Origin: Kiritimatiellaeota bacterium B1221
GTDB taxonomy: Bacteria > Verrucomicrobiota > Kiritimatiellia > SS1-B-03-39 > UBA6053
Direction: 5' to 3'
Length of the DNA stretch: 64,000 bases
NCBI GenBank assembly: GCA_029269125.1
Contig: JARHXX010000001.1
Location: 280,090 to 344,089 of the forward strand
Below, in pieces: positions 44,483-53,188 of the stretch. The first letter of the stretch is position 1; each line of letters opens with the position of its first letter. The notes under the pieces were generated by a model, which saw only the letters and a program-made list of their open reading frames with translations, was not told the DNA's origin and searched no databases. Both the position numbers and the translations under genes were made by a program.

Positions 44483-45877
44483 TTAAAGCAGACGGCCGCT
44501 GGTTACTTTCACAAAATCACTGATCTTGTTTTCAATTTCCTGCCACTCTTCCGCAGGATCAGACCCCTTTACAATCCCCGCGCCGGAATAGATATTCACC
44601 TGCCGCCCCTGCACCAATCCCGAACGAATCGCCACCGCGAATTCAGCAAAATCCTCGCCAAAGCATCCCACCGGGGCCGCATACCAACCACGGGAAAAAG
44701 GTTCCAGACGTTTCAATTCCCGAAGCGCATTCACGCGGGGAGATCCCCCTACCGCCGGCGTGGGATGTAACGATTTCAAAATATCGGCATCTGAAACCAT
44801 TTCCTGTAAAGTGGCGGCAAGCTGACTCAATAAATGTTGCTTTCTCTCCAGCTTTAACAACTTCGGCTCCTCCTCCGCTTCCACTGAAACCGAAAGCAGA
44901 TGCAAAGCCCGAATCAAATCGCGGCGCACCAGTTCCTGTTCGTGACGTTCCTTGACTGACGCAATCAATTCCGCACCCAGCTGCCGGTCTTTCTCCTCAT
45001 CCGAAACCCGCGGACGGGTTCCCGCCAGCGCCTCGGAATTTAACCGCCGCCCTTCCCGCCGATACAGACATTCCGGAGGCGTTCCCATAAAAGCCGCTGT
45101 TTCGGATGGCTGTATCAAAAAGTGGTAACAATTCGAGGTCACCTGCTCCAGCACCGCTAAAATCCAGGTGGCAGGCACCTCAGCCGCAAACGTATATTCC
45201 GCTTTGCGCGCCAACACGACTTTATCCAACACCCCGTTTTCAATCAGATCCAATGCGGCTGACACATTGGATTCCCACCCGTCCTTCTCCGGAAAGTCCC
45301 TGCGGCACAGCAGCGTGGGCAACTCCTCCGGGGTCTGAATGTTGGACAGCACCGACTGCCATTCATGCAGCAGCTGCTGCAAATTCACTTCCACATTCCG
45401 TCGAAAGTACAGATTGCAGGCCAATATCGTCTTTCCTTCCCTTCGGGAAACCTCGGCAAACGGAATCCAAAAACGGGTTTTCCCCATCTCCGGCCAGGGC
45501 CGTTCATCCACCGAAGTTTCCGTAAACGAAAAACCGCCCAGATACATCGGTTTCTTGGTACCAAAATGCGCCAGCACTTCCCTTCCGCGCTCAAACAGCC
45601 GCTCCGGTTCCTCAATCGATCCGGAACTGCATTCGTGACAACAGCCCACCCCCGCAATCACTTCATCCCGATCCCGGGCCGACCAGTATACCCGCCGATG
45701 AAAACGCTGTGCCAACAACCAGCGCAGTGGATCCACATGATCCATCGACACCTCAATCCTCACCCCGCGCGCCTGAATCTGATCCGGCGCATTCATCCAG
45801 TCTTTATAGGCCATGCGAATTCGCATGGGCATCTCAGCCACTGCTTTTCTCAGACTCGGATCTGACCCCACCCGCAT
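44483..45877 (-). CDS. menF: Isochorismate synthase (menaquinone pathway)
   Basis: 464 residues of the chorismate-binding family. The C-terminal catalytic region has LDKVVLARKAEYTF, FMGTPPECLYRREGRRLNSE, ALAGTRPR, LHPTPAVGGSPR, and GWYAAPVGCFGEDFAEFAVA followed by IYSGAGIVKGSDPAEEW, all usual for MenF/EntC-type isochorismate synthases. They turn chorismate into isochorismate, the first committed step to menaquinone (or to catecholate siderophores). Coupling to the menG gene (1-nt TAATG overlap) points to menaquinone. Other men genes are not seen here. Confidence 0.9.
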   Translation of the reverse strand: MRVGSDPSLRKAVAEMPMRIRMAYKDWMNAPDQIQARGVRIEVSMDHVDPLRWLLAQRFHRRVYWSARDRDEVIAGVGCCHECSSGSIEEPERLFERGREVLAHFGTKKPMYLGGFSFTETSVDERPWPEMGKTRFWIPFAEVSRREGKTILACNLYFRRNVEVNLQQLLHEWQSVLSNIQTPEELPTLLCRRDFPEKDGWESNVSAALDLIENGVLDKVVLARKAEYTFAAEVPATWILAVLEQVTSNCYHFLIQPSETAAFMGTPPECLYRREGRRLNSEALAGTRPRVSDEEKDRQLGAELIASVKERHEQELVRRDLIRALHLLSVSVEAEEEPKLLKLERKQHLLSQLAATLQEMVSDADILKSLHPTPAVGGSPRVNALRELKRLEPFSRGWYAAPVGCFGEDFAEFAVAIRSGLVQGRQVNIYSGAGIVKGSDPAEEWQEIENKISDFVKVTSGRLL

Positions 45878-46620
45878 TAGGCCGACGCCTCCCCCGGACG
45901 TATCCCTGTATAGAGCGTCGCCACCCCAAAAGTCATCGCTTCCGCTTTCACCTGCTCAAACCCCGCATCCCGCATCAAAGCACAAAACGCCTCCCCGCAG
46001 GGAAAGGTTTCCACGGTTTGATTCAAATATTTGTAAGCCGCAGCATCCCCGCTCACCCATCCCCCCAGCCTGGGCAGGATGTGCCGGAAGTATTTTAAAT
46101 ATCCCCAGCGCACCAGTTTGTTTTCCGGCACAGAACACTCCAGAATACACAGCTTGCCTCCCGGAACCAATACCCGCTTCATGTCCAACAGCGCCGTAGG
46201 CACATCCAACACATTGCGAATCCCAAAACTAATGGTCACAATATCAGCGGATTGATCTGCGGCGGGACAGGCCATCGCATCCCCGGTTTTCAGTGAAACC
46301 TTTCCTGCCAATTGCTTCTCTTTGATTTTCCCCCGGCCCACCTCCAGCATTTCTTCAGAAAGGTCATAGCCCACCGCCTGCGAAATCTCCGCTTTACCAT
46401 CCAGCAAAAACAAAATCTGATCCCCGGTGCCCGTGGCCAAATCCACCAGTTGGATGGGACGGCCCTCCGGCAAATGTCGACGGACACGTTTGCGCCAGCT
46501 GACGTCCCGCCCGAATGAGAGCGAGCGGTTTAAAAAATCATATCGACCGGCAATGCGGTCGAACATTTTCCAGACGTCCTGACGGCTGGGGGAATCTTGG
46601 GATTGAGTGGGTTCGTTCAT
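45877..46620 (-). CDS. menG: Demethylmenaquinone methyltransferase (UbiE/MenG)
   Basis: About 247 residues. The N-terminus VWKMFDRIAGRYDFLNRSLS is the family hallmark, followed by the SAM-binding loop VDLATGTGDQILFLL and SFGIRNVLDVPTALLDMKRV. It adds the final methyl group in menaquinone synthesis. I chose the ATG at 46620; an in-frame ATG at 46644 would add 8 residues, but a TATACT element at 46645-46650 looks like a -10 box for a transcript starting between them. No strong ribosome site is present for either. It is divergent from the L,D-transpeptidase gene, only 41 bp away, and is followed by menF with a 1-nt overlap. Confidence 0.93.
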   Translation of the reverse strand: MNEPTQSQDSPSRQDVWKMFDRIAGRYDFLNRSLSFGRDVSWRKRVRRHLPEGRPIQLVDLATGTGDQILFLLDGKAEISQAVGYDLSEEMLEVGRGKIKEKQLAGKVSLKTGDAMACPAADQSADIVTISFGIRNVLDVPTALLDMKRVLVPGGKLCILECSVPENKLVRWGYLKYFRHILPRLGGWVSGDAAAYKYLNQTVETFPCGEAFCALMRDAGFEQVKAEAMTFGVATLYTGIRPGEASA

Positions 46621-46661
46621 GTCTTGTTTAAGCTGACGTATCATAGTATAAAAACGGCCTG

Positions 46662-47201
46662 ATGCAACCTCTGATCCATGTCGGTACACTCAAAAAACTC
46701 AATCAGGCCTTTCCCGGAGAATCCGAGATTTGGGCCGTAGACCTTCAAACCCAATCCTGTACACGCCTAAAAAAGGGCCGCAGCATATCGGCCACCCCCA
46801 TCTCCAGCAGCCGATTCGGAGTGTCGGACACCCCGGGCTCCCTCAAAACCCCGCTGGGGGCCCACCGGGTCTGCGAGATCATTGGAACAGGCGCTCCCCT
46901 GGGACAGCCTTTTAAAAGCCGCCTGCCCGTGGCCTCTCCTTTACAGTCTTTTACCGGAGGAACCGGCGATGCCATTCTCACCCGCATCCTCTGGCTGAAG
47001 GGCCTGGTCCCGGAACTGAATCGACACAGCAAATCCCGATACATTTATATTCACGGCACCCATCAGGAGGAAAAACTGGGGCAACCCGCTTCCCAAGGTT
47101 GCATCCGTATGGGAAATCAGGTACTCGCCGACTGGACTGATTCTCTAAACGGCTCCCTGCCCTTGGTATGGATCGGCACCATTGACTCCCATCATGCGTA
47201 A
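46662..47201 (+). CDS. YkuD-family L,D-transpeptidase without visible signal peptide
   Basis: 179 residues. The YkuD catalytic block is RYIYIHGTHQEEKLGQPASQ (127-146) followed by GCIRM (146-150), with H131 and the nucleophile C147. Such enzymes make 3-3 peptidoglycan crosslinks or attach proteins to the wall, outside the cytoplasm. The N-terminus (MQPLIHVGTLKKLN) is not a signal peptide, so either export uses another route, the start is annotated too far downstream, or the substrate is different. Upstream sequence is taken up by menG, so a longer start is unlikely. The following gene overlaps it by 8 nt. Confidence 0.85.
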   Translation: MQPLIHVGTLKKLNQAFPGESEIWAVDLQTQSCTRLKKGRSISATPISSSRFGVSDTPGSLKTPLGAHRVCEIIGTGAPLGQPFKSRLPVASPLQSFTGGTGDAILTRILWLKGLVPELNRHSKSRYIYIHGTHQEEKLGQPASQGCIRMGNQVLADWTDSLNGSLPLVWIGTIDSHHA

Positions 47202-47922
47202 AATTTCATCTCATAACATCCACAGCGTGAATTTCCCTCAGGTCCCCGCCCGCCCTCTGCTCTGGACGCTGCTCCTCACATCCATCGGCTTCGCCCAACT
47301 CCCCGATTTGGACGGCTTCTCCAGCGAAATAGATTTTTCGATTCTGGACACCACCGCCGACGACACGGATGCTCCCGCGGCCCACCCGGCAAACCACCTG
47401 TTTATCAATTTTGAATTGTTAAAACTGCCCCCCACCGACCAAAACCTTTTTCAGGATACCGAACAAGCCGGGATCAAACTGCTCGAATTCCCCGCCGCAA
47501 ACTATTTGGTGGCCCCCAATCCCGGCAGAATTGACGGGGCCTACACCCAACTGGCAGACGCCATCGCGGAACTGGACCTTCAAATCCGCCCCCCCCTCAA
47601 AGTGGTGCTGCATGTCGACGGCAACTTTTCACTGGCCCTGGCACTGGAAAAAGATCCGCAGGACTTTTTACCCGAAGGCATCGACATCAGCCCCCTGCCC
47701 GAACTTCGCTTTGTCGCGGTCCTGGCGGATATTCAGCTTTTACAAAAAGATCACCCCCCCATTCTGGAAGCCTATTTGCAGTTACAGGAAGCCGCCCAAC
47801 AGTATCAATGGAATTTGGACCGGCAGGAGTTTTACTTTTTTCCCCAATCTCCCGGTAAGGTTTGGTTCGCACTGCGCGTCAAAGGAAAGAACCCTATTGG
47901 CAAAATACCCGAACAGGAGTAA
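47194..47922 (+). CDS. Secreted protein of unknown function
   Basis: 242 residues, not recognised. The N-terminal 35 residues have a positive start and a hydrophobic segment (PLLWTLLLTSIGFA) fitting a signal peptide. The mature part is rich in Leu, Asp and Pro and seems alpha/beta: NHLFINFELLKLPP, RPPLKVVLHVDGNFSLALAL, ELRFVAVLADIQLLQ and a helical run ILEAYLQLQEAAQQYQ. The ATG at 47194 is preferred to a TTG 12 nt upstream. It overlaps the transpeptidase stop by 8 nt and precedes msrA by 8 nt, so it belongs to this three-gene unit. Confidence 0.6.
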   Translation: MRKISSHNIHSVNFPQVPARPLLWTLLLTSIGFAQLPDLDGFSSEIDFSILDTTADDTDAPAAHPANHLFINFELLKLPPTDQNLFQDTEQAGIKLLEFPAANYLVAPNPGRIDGAYTQLADAIAELDLQIRPPLKVVLHVDGNFSLALALEKDPQDFLPEGIDISPLPELRFVAVLADIQLLQKDHPPILEAYLQLQEAAQQYQWNLDRQEFYFFPQSPGKVWFALRVKGKNPIGKIPEQE

Positions 47923-47930
47923 CCTCTACC

Positions 47931-48527
47931 ATGAAAACCCTTCTTCTCAGTCTCCTTTTAACCCTCACCGGAACCCTGGCTATGAGCGATGATCAAGTAA
48001 AATTAGAAAAAGCCTCTTTTGGTGGCGGATGTTTTTGGTGCCTGGAACCTTTCTTTGAAAAACTCAAAGGCGTGGAATCGGTAAAATCCGGTTACCAGGG
48101 CGGGACCGTGGAAAACCCCACCTACAAAGAAGTGACCTCCGGCAAAACCGGCCATGCGGAAGTGGTTCACATCACCTTTAACCCCCGGGTCATCAGCTAC
48201 ACCGATCTTTTGGAGGTCTTTTTTGACATTCACGACCCCACCACCCTCAACCGTCAGGGAAATGATGTGGGCACCCAGTACCGCTCCACCATTCTTTATT
48301 ACAGTGACGCTCAAAAAGACCAGGCCCTGGCCGCCATTAAAAAACTGAATGACGACAACGTTTTTAAATCCCCCGTCGTCACCCAGGTCGAAGTGGCCGG
48401 CAACTTCTATATGGCCGAAAGTTATCACCAGGACTACTACGCCAAGAATGCTTCTGCCCCATACTGCCGGGTCGTCATCGCCCCGAAATTGAAAAAAATT
48501 CAATTGCGCGAAGACCTTCTGAAGTAA
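47931..48527 (+). CDS. msrA: Exported peptide-methionine (S)-S-oxide reductase MsrA
   Basis: 198 residues. MsrA reduces methionine S-sulfoxide in proteins. The active-site motif is SFGGGCFWCLEPFF with the catalytic C34; later stretches VKSGYQGGTVENPTYKEVTS, HDPTTLNRQGNDVGTQYRS and YHQDYY match the family. A signal peptide (MKTLLLSLLLTLTGTLA) indicates periplasmic location, where it would repair envelope proteins. The ATG at 47931 has an AGGAG site. It follows the secreted unknown protein by 8 nt; msrB lies 2.8 kb away on the same strand. Confidence 0.94.
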   Translation: MKTLLLSLLLTLTGTLAMSDDQVKLEKASFGGGCFWCLEPFFEKLKGVESVKSGYQGGTVENPTYKEVTSGKTGHAEVVHITFNPRVISYTDLLEVFFDIHDPTTLNRQGNDVGTQYRSTILYYSDAQKDQALAAIKKLNDDNVFKSPVVTQVEVAGNFYMAESYHQDYYAKNASAPYCRVVIAPKLKKIQLREDLLK

Positions 48528-48555
48528 TCCTTCAACAAACACCCTGACAGACACA

Positions 48556-48586
48556 GGGAGAGCCCACCGTCCAGTGGGCCTCTCCC
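48556..48586. terminator. GC-rich hairpin between convergent msrA and cfa
   Basis: GGGAGAG-CCCAC (48556-48567), a 6-nt loop, and GTGGG-c-CTCTCCC (48574-48586) form a stem of about 12 bp with one bulge. It is placed where msrA and the cyclopropane-synthase gene meet tail to tail. The T-tract is short (TTAATT), so termination may be weak or protein-aided. Confidence 0.55.
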
Positions 48587-49807
48587 TTAATTGCGCTGAT
48601 AACAAAGCTGACGCACATGGATCAGTCCGCAGTCAAATCCGGCTTCGCAGTAACAAAAATAGTACTGCCACTTCCGGATAAACGTGTCATCAAACCCCAA
48701 AGCTTTCACCCGGCTCACATGCGCTGAGAACCGCACGTTCCAGCGCCGCAGGGTCTCGGCATAGTCCTTGCCGAATTCAAAGGCATCCACCTCGCTGAAA
48801 CCGACAGCCCCACTCAAATCAGACAGGATTTGCGGACTCGGCAAATGCCCTCCCGGGAAAATGTGTTTGCGGATAAAATCGACGGAGTTGTTGTACTCCG
48901 CATAGCGTTCATCCGGGATGGTGATCGCCTGCAGCGCAAAGCGCCCCCCCGGTTTCAAGTGCTGCTGAACGGCCTCGAAATACTCCGGCAGAAATTCATG
49001 CCCTACGGCCTCCACCATTTCGATGCTGACCACATGATCGAATACTCCTTCCACATCCCGGTAGTCCTGGATACGAATTTCAACCAGGTCATCCAAACCG
49101 GCCGCCTTCACCCGCCGACGTCCTTCTTCCGCCTGCCGGACTGAAAGCGTCAGACTTGTCACCCGGCAGCCCCGCTGCGCCGCCATCCGGATTGCGCAAG
49201 CCCCCCACCCGCTGCCGATCTCCAACACATGATCAGTGGCCTTGAGATCGAGCTGTTCAATCAGGCGGTCAATTTTCCGGAACTGCGCCTGCTCTAAATT
49301 TTCACCGGCTTCCTCAAAGATTGCAGAAGAATACGTCAGGCTGGGATCTAAAAACGTTTCATACAGCTCATTGCTCAGATCGTAATGCTCTTGAATATTT
49401 TTCACCGCATTTTCTTTGGTGTTTCTGCGGAGATGATGCATCACCCCATCCATTTTTCTTAACACCTGTGAGGTCCCCCGGGCCACCCGCCCCATCTCCC
49501 TCTGGCTTAAGGCCAGAATTCGGAGCAGGGCACTTAAATCACGGGTGGTCCATTTGCCATCCATGTACGCCTCCGCCAGCGCCATGCTCCCCCCCAACAG
49601 AAACTGCTTGGACAGCCCGGCCTCCAAAAACACTAAATCCGCACTTTGCGTTCCCGCCTGCCCCAGCACGAAGCGGTTTCCGTCCGCAAAGGACAACCGG
49701 ATCTGCCCCCCCTGCAAGCGTTGAAGTGCGTGGATAAAAATTCGGTCCCAATAAGAAAGGTTTGGCATGTCAGGATGATTGTGACTTAAGATTTGTGTGG
49801 CGTCCAT
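48587..49807 (-). CDS. cfa: Cyclopropane-fatty-acyl-phospholipid synthase family protein
   Basis: 406 residues. The C-terminal two thirds is a SAM methyltransferase of the Cfa/CMAS type: NVKNIQEHYDLSNELYETFL, DPSLTYSSAIF, the SAM loop VLEIGSGWGACAIRMA, and VSIEMVEAVGHEFLPEYFEA. The N-terminal region (LGGSMALAEAYMDGKWTTRD) is typical too. It adds methylene or methyl groups to unsaturated membrane lipids. The start at 49807 overlaps the DUF1295 gene by 22 nt; an internal ATG at 49768 is an alternative, and neither has a good ribosome site. Confidence 0.9.
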   Translation of the reverse strand: MDATQILSHNHPDMPNLSYWDRIFIHALQRLQGGQIRLSFADGNRFVLGQAGTQSADLVFLEAGLSKQFLLGGSMALAEAYMDGKWTTRDLSALLRILALSQREMGRVARGTSQVLRKMDGVMHHLRRNTKENAVKNIQEHYDLSNELYETFLDPSLTYSSAIFEEAGENLEQAQFRKIDRLIEQLDLKATDHVLEIGSGWGACAIRMAAQRGCRVTSLTLSVRQAEEGRRRVKAAGLDDLVEIRIQDYRDVEGVFDHVVSIEMVEAVGHEFLPEYFEAVQQHLKPGGRFALQAITIPDERYAEYNNSVDFIRKHIFPGGHLPSPQILSDLSGAVGFSEVDAFEFGKDYAETLRRWNVRFSAHVSRVKALGFDDTFIRKWQYYFCYCEAGFDCGLIHVRQLCYQRN

Positions 49808-50565
49808 GGAAAAAATACCGGGGTGGATTGTTGATATTCACGATAAGCGTCTCCCCGTGACTGCAGAGATTGCCTCTCCGCATGGGGGACACCCGTAACG
49901 TATCGGAGAAAAATGTACATAAAACAGGGGCCCAATAAGCATAAATACCACCGGGAACTTCCCACCGCCATCACCACATACCCCCACCAATGCAACCACT
50001 CGAAAAAATAATTGGGATGCCGGCTGTAATGCCACAAGCCCCGTTTGCAGACCTGTCCCTGAGTGGAGGGATCCTTCCGGAATCCCGCGAGTTGATGATC
50101 CGCCAGACTCTCTCCGGCAATCGACAACAACGCAATGCCCAGCCCCAAAACATCCCACAGGCTCGGAAAGCCCCCCCCGTGCTTTGATACCACCAGCGCG
50201 GGGGTCATAAATAATGCTACCAGCAAAGCCTGTCCCCAAAACACCCAGAAGAATTTACGGTTTGCAGATGCCCCCCAGTGCCGCCTGAGATTTTGATAAC
50301 GCCGGTCCTCTTCCGGCCGATGCCGCAAACGATCATAATAAATATGCCAGGCCAGGCGCGCAGACCAGAAATTCAACACCCCGAATGCCAACCAGACCCG
50401 GGGAGAAAATCCGGAGGAAAACAGAATCACAAAACTGGACATCCACATTCCGGCCGACCAACCAAAATCGACCCAGCCCGCATTCCGGATTTTCACGGAA
50501 TACATCCACAGCAGAATTTGTAAGCTGCTGGCCAAAGCAATTGAAATAAGTATCGGGGTCCACAT
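49786..50565 (-). CDS. DUF1295 / steroid-reductase-like membrane protein
   Basis: 259 residues with about six membrane helices. The C-terminal block CKRGLWHYSRHPNYFFEWLHW is the hallmark of DUF1295, related to steroid 5-alpha reductases and isoprenylcysteine methyltransferases; RNAGWVDFGWSAGMW is also typical. These proteins are often found beside cfa genes and are thought to modify lipids. Here it overlaps cfa by 22 nt. The promoter region contains a perfect 17-bp palindrome shared with the divergent SRPBCC gene. Confidence 0.87.
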   Translation of the reverse strand: MWTPILISIALASSLQILLWMYSVKIRNAGWVDFGWSAGMWMSSFVILFSSGFSPRVWLAFGVLNFWSARLAWHIYYDRLRHRPEEDRRYQNLRRHWGASANRKFFWVFWGQALLVALFMTPALVVSKHGGGFPSLWDVLGLGIALLSIAGESLADHQLAGFRKDPSTQGQVCKRGLWHYSRHPNYFFEWLHWWGYVVMAVGSSRWYLCLLGPCFMYIFLRYVTGVPHAERQSLQSRGDAYREYQQSTPVFFPWTPHKS

Positions 50566-50592
50566 GCAGACGTATCGCAGAAAAACTCATCC

Positions 50593-50609
50593 CCTTACAA
50601 AATGTAAGG
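50593..50609. promoter_or_regulatory. 17-bp perfect palindrome in the DUF1295-cfa / SRPBCC divergent promoter
   Basis: CCTTACA-aaa-TGTAAGG lies in the 71-bp gap between two divergent genes of a lipid-modification cluster, 27 nt from each start codon. The position and symmetry suit an operator for a dimeric repressor or activator controlling both sides. Confidence 0.5.
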
Positions 50610-50636
50610 AAAGAATTTTTACGACGAACCCTCCAT

Positions 50637-51125
50637 ATGAACGCCACAACTTCCTCCACACCGACATTTCAGCAAAACGAATCCAAAACCACGGTATTGC
50701 ACACCTCACAATGGTTGCCCCGCCCCATTGAAGAGATTTTCGAATTCTTCAGCCGACCGGAAAACCTCCAGCGTCTCACCCCCAAACAATTACAATTTGA
50801 AATCCTCACCCCCTCTCCCATAGAGATGAAAGCCGGCGCCCAAATCGACTATAAACTCAAAGTCCATGGAATTCCCCTGCAGTGGCGGTCACTCATTTCC
50901 AATTATCATCCGCCCCACAGTTTCACCGACGAGCAACTCAAAGGCCCTTACAAAACCTGGATTCATTCCCACCGCTTTTTCACCGACGGAGAAGGCACCC
51001 GGGTCGAAGACCACGTCACTTTCAGCGTACCCGGAGGTCGGCTGGTCGAAAAACTTATCGTGCAAAAAGACCTCGCCTCCATCTTTTCCCACCGGCATAA
51101 GGTCCTGAACGAAATCTTCACCTGA
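50637..51125 (+). CDS. SRPBCC (START-like) family protein
   Basis: 162 residues with the ligand-binding SRPBCC pattern: SQWLPRPIEEIFEFFSRPEN at the front, then IDYKLKVHGIPLQWRSLISN, GPYKTWIHSHRFF, and a C-terminal helix. These proteins bind hydrophobic molecules in an internal cavity. Homologues are frequent next to cfa and DUF1295 genes. It is divergent from that pair around the palindrome. Nothing suggests an enzyme activity. Start at the ATG at 50637, without a clear ribosome site. Confidence 0.83.
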   Translation: MNATTSSTPTFQQNESKTTVLHTSQWLPRPIEEIFEFFSRPENLQRLTPKQLQFEILTPSPIEMKAGAQIDYKLKVHGIPLQWRSLISNYHPPHSFTDEQLKGPYKTWIHSHRFFTDGEGTRVEDHVTFSVPGGRLVEKLIVQKDLASIFSHRHKVLNEIFT

Positions 51126-51363
51126 TCCATTCCCCTCCACCCCATTCCACGTTCCCCGCTGCCGGACGTTCACCCTGACAGCGCCTGCCTGCCGGAGCCA
51201 TGGTTCACGCCAAAGGGTCGCCCGGAACCAAAGTGCCGCAACCCAGGGCCCTAAAGCTCCCCCGCCGTAAAACCTGAGAAATCAGGATGTTCCGAACCGG
51301 ACCTTCTCCAAATTCGACCCTCTCCCCTCTTGCATCCCCGGATCTTTGATGCAGAATACCTGC

Positions 51364-51777
51364 ATGAACCCCTTTCCCCAAATTGACCCCGAAGATCCCG
51401 CCAGCCGCGCCTACTGGAAACAGAAACTCACCCCCGAACAATTCAGAGTCTGCGTGGAACGCGGCACCGAACGTCCTTGGTCCGGCGAATACAACGACGA
51501 AAAAACCGAAGGCCTTTACCATTGCGTCTGCTGCAAAGCCCCCCTCTTCCGCTCCGATGCCAAATTTGATTCCGGATGCGGTTGGCCCAGCTACTTTGAA
51601 CCGGTCAGCGCCGGGGCCATGCTGGAACTGGAGGATGCCTCTCTGGGACGCGTGCGAACCGAAGTCCGCTGCCAAAACTGCGGTTCACATCTGGGCCATG
51701 TTTTTAACGACGGACCCCGCCCCACCGGCCTGCGCTATTGCATCAATTCGGTCTGCATCGAATTGGAGCATGCGTGA
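51364..51777 (+). CDS. msrB: Peptide-methionine (R)-S-oxide reductase MsrB
   Basis: 137 residues, no signal peptide, so cytoplasmic. MsrB reduces methionine R-sulfoxide. Two CxxC zinc pairs are present ([10 protein letters not shown] and [14 protein letters not shown]), together with the [13 protein letters not shown] region and the catalytic cysteine in [10 protein letters not shown]. The ATG at 51364 is the likely start; ATG 51349 and TTG 51346 add a few residues. It is coupled to the following dehydrogenase gene by a 4-nt overlap (GTGA). Confidence 0.94.
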   Translation: MNPFPQIDPEDPASRAYWKQKLTPEQFRVCVERGTERPWSGEYNDEKTEGLYHCVCCKAPLFRSDAKFDSGCGWPSYFEPVSAGAMLELEDASLGRVRTEVRCQNCGSHLGHVFNDGPRPTGLRYCINSVCIELEHA

Positions 51778-53147
51778 AAAACTTCTTGAAATTTGCAGGA
51801 TTCATCCTCCTCACCTCGAACCTGTCTGCGGACGTAAAAGACCTCTACCGCCAACACTGTCAGGTCTGCCACGGCCAAAAAGGTCAGGGCGGCCTGGGCT
51901 CCTCCCTGGTGGACGGACAGTGGACCTACGGAAATTCCGATGCCGAACATGCAGAAGTCATCACCCGGGGGCTTCCCGATATGGGCATGCAGGGATTTGG
52001 GGAAATTTTAAGTGATAAAGAAATCCGCTCCCTGGTGATTTATATTCAAGAGCTGACCCGGCAAGCCGATCCGGCCAAAGCCCCCCGGAATCATCAAGGC
52101 CTGTTTCAGACACAGCATCAGCAGTACCGCATCCGGGAGGTTTTTAAAAATCACCGGAAAATGTGGGGCATCTCTTTTCTGCCGGATGATAAATTCATCG
52201 TAACCGAAATTGACGGTGCGCTTCGCATCATCACGGCCGATGGAAAACCCGCTCCTCCCGTTAAAGGGACACCCGAAATCGCCCGCAAAGGCCAGGGCGG
52301 CATGCTGGATGTTGCCGTACACCCCGATTACCTGAAAAATGGTTGGATCTATCTGGCCTATGCAGAAGGCAGCCCGGATCACTGCATCACCACCGTGGTG
52401 CGGGGAAGAATTAAAGAAAACACCTGGGTCGATGAAGAAACCATTTTCCGGGCGGATGAAAAATTCAGAAATGGGGCCGGCGTTCATTTTGGCAGCCGTA
52501 TCGCCTTCAGAGAGGACTATGTGTTCTTTTCCATCGGAGACCGCGGACGGCAACAGCACGCCCAGAACATCGACTATCCCAACGGAAAAATCTTTCGCTT
52601 ACATGAGGATGGCCGCGTACCTGTAGACAACCCTTTCGTCCAGGAATCATCCCTGCCGGCCATTTGGAGTCGCGGACACCGCAACCCCCAGGCCCTCGCC
52701 TTTCGTCCGGGCACCGATGAACTCTGGTCCACCGAACACGGTCCGCGCGGCGGAGATGAACTCAACCGCATTCTCCCCGGCCGCAATTATGGGTGGCCCA
52801 CCGTCACCTACGGCATGAATTACAACGGCACCCCCATCACCGAACACACCTCCCTCCCCGGCCTGGAAGATCCCGTTTGGCATTGGACACCCTCCATCGC
52901 CACTTGCGGAATGACATTTGCAGATGGAGACGTTTATCCGGGCTGGCAGGGAGATATTCTTGCCGGCGGTTTAAAAGCCCAAGTGATCGAACGGCTTCGC
53001 ATCGGACCCGAAGGTCTTGCAGAACGGGAAGTCATCCTTAAAGATCAGGGACGGGTACGGGACATTAAAACCGCCCCCGACGGCTCCATTTATGTCATTC
53101 TTGAAAGCACAGGCAGTCGCCTGGTCAAAATCGTTCCGGAGAAATAA
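51774..53147 (+). CDS. Cytochrome c / PQQ-dependent sugar dehydrogenase fusion
   Basis: 457 residues. It starts at a GTG (51774) with a GGAG site; the ATG at 51738 lies inside msrB. A short signal peptide ([19 protein letters not shown]) is followed by a c-type heme motif (CQVCH at 29-33, with the axial Met possibly in [14 protein letters not shown]). From about residue 120 a glucose/sorbosone dehydrogenase propeller runs to the end: [68 protein letters not shown]. It would oxidise sugars with PQQ in the periplasm and pass electrons straight to the fused cytochrome. PQQ synthesis genes are not in the window. Confidence 0.9.
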   Translation: MKNFLKFAGFILLTSNLSADVKDLYRQHCQVCHGQKGQGGLGSSLVDGQWTYGNSDAEHAEVITRGLPDMGMQGFGEILSDKEIRSLVIYIQELTRQADPAKAPRNHQGLFQTQHQQYRIREVFKNHRKMWGISFLPDDKFIVTEIDGALRIITADGKPAPPVKGTPEIARKGQGGMLDVAVHPDYLKNGWIYLAYAEGSPDHCITTVVRGRIKENTWVDEETIFRADEKFRNGAGVHFGSRIAFREDYVFFSIGDRGRQQHAQNIDYPNGKIFRLHEDGRVPVDNPFVQESSLPAIWSRGHRNPQALAFRPGTDELWSTEHGPRGGDELNRILPGRNYGWPTVTYGMNYNGTPITEHTSLPGLEDPVWHWTPSIATCGMTFADGDVYPGWQGDILAGGLKAQVIERLRIGPEGLAEREVILKDQGRVRDIKTAPDGSIYVILESTGSRLVKIVPEK

Positions 53148-53188
53148 AAGATCGACAGTTCCCTTCCTGCCCTTTAGCAAACGCCCAT

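Noticed and set aside
44393..44770. Plus-strand open frame overlapping the end of menF
   Set aside because: Most of it is antisense to menF; the rest lies in a region with no coding signs.
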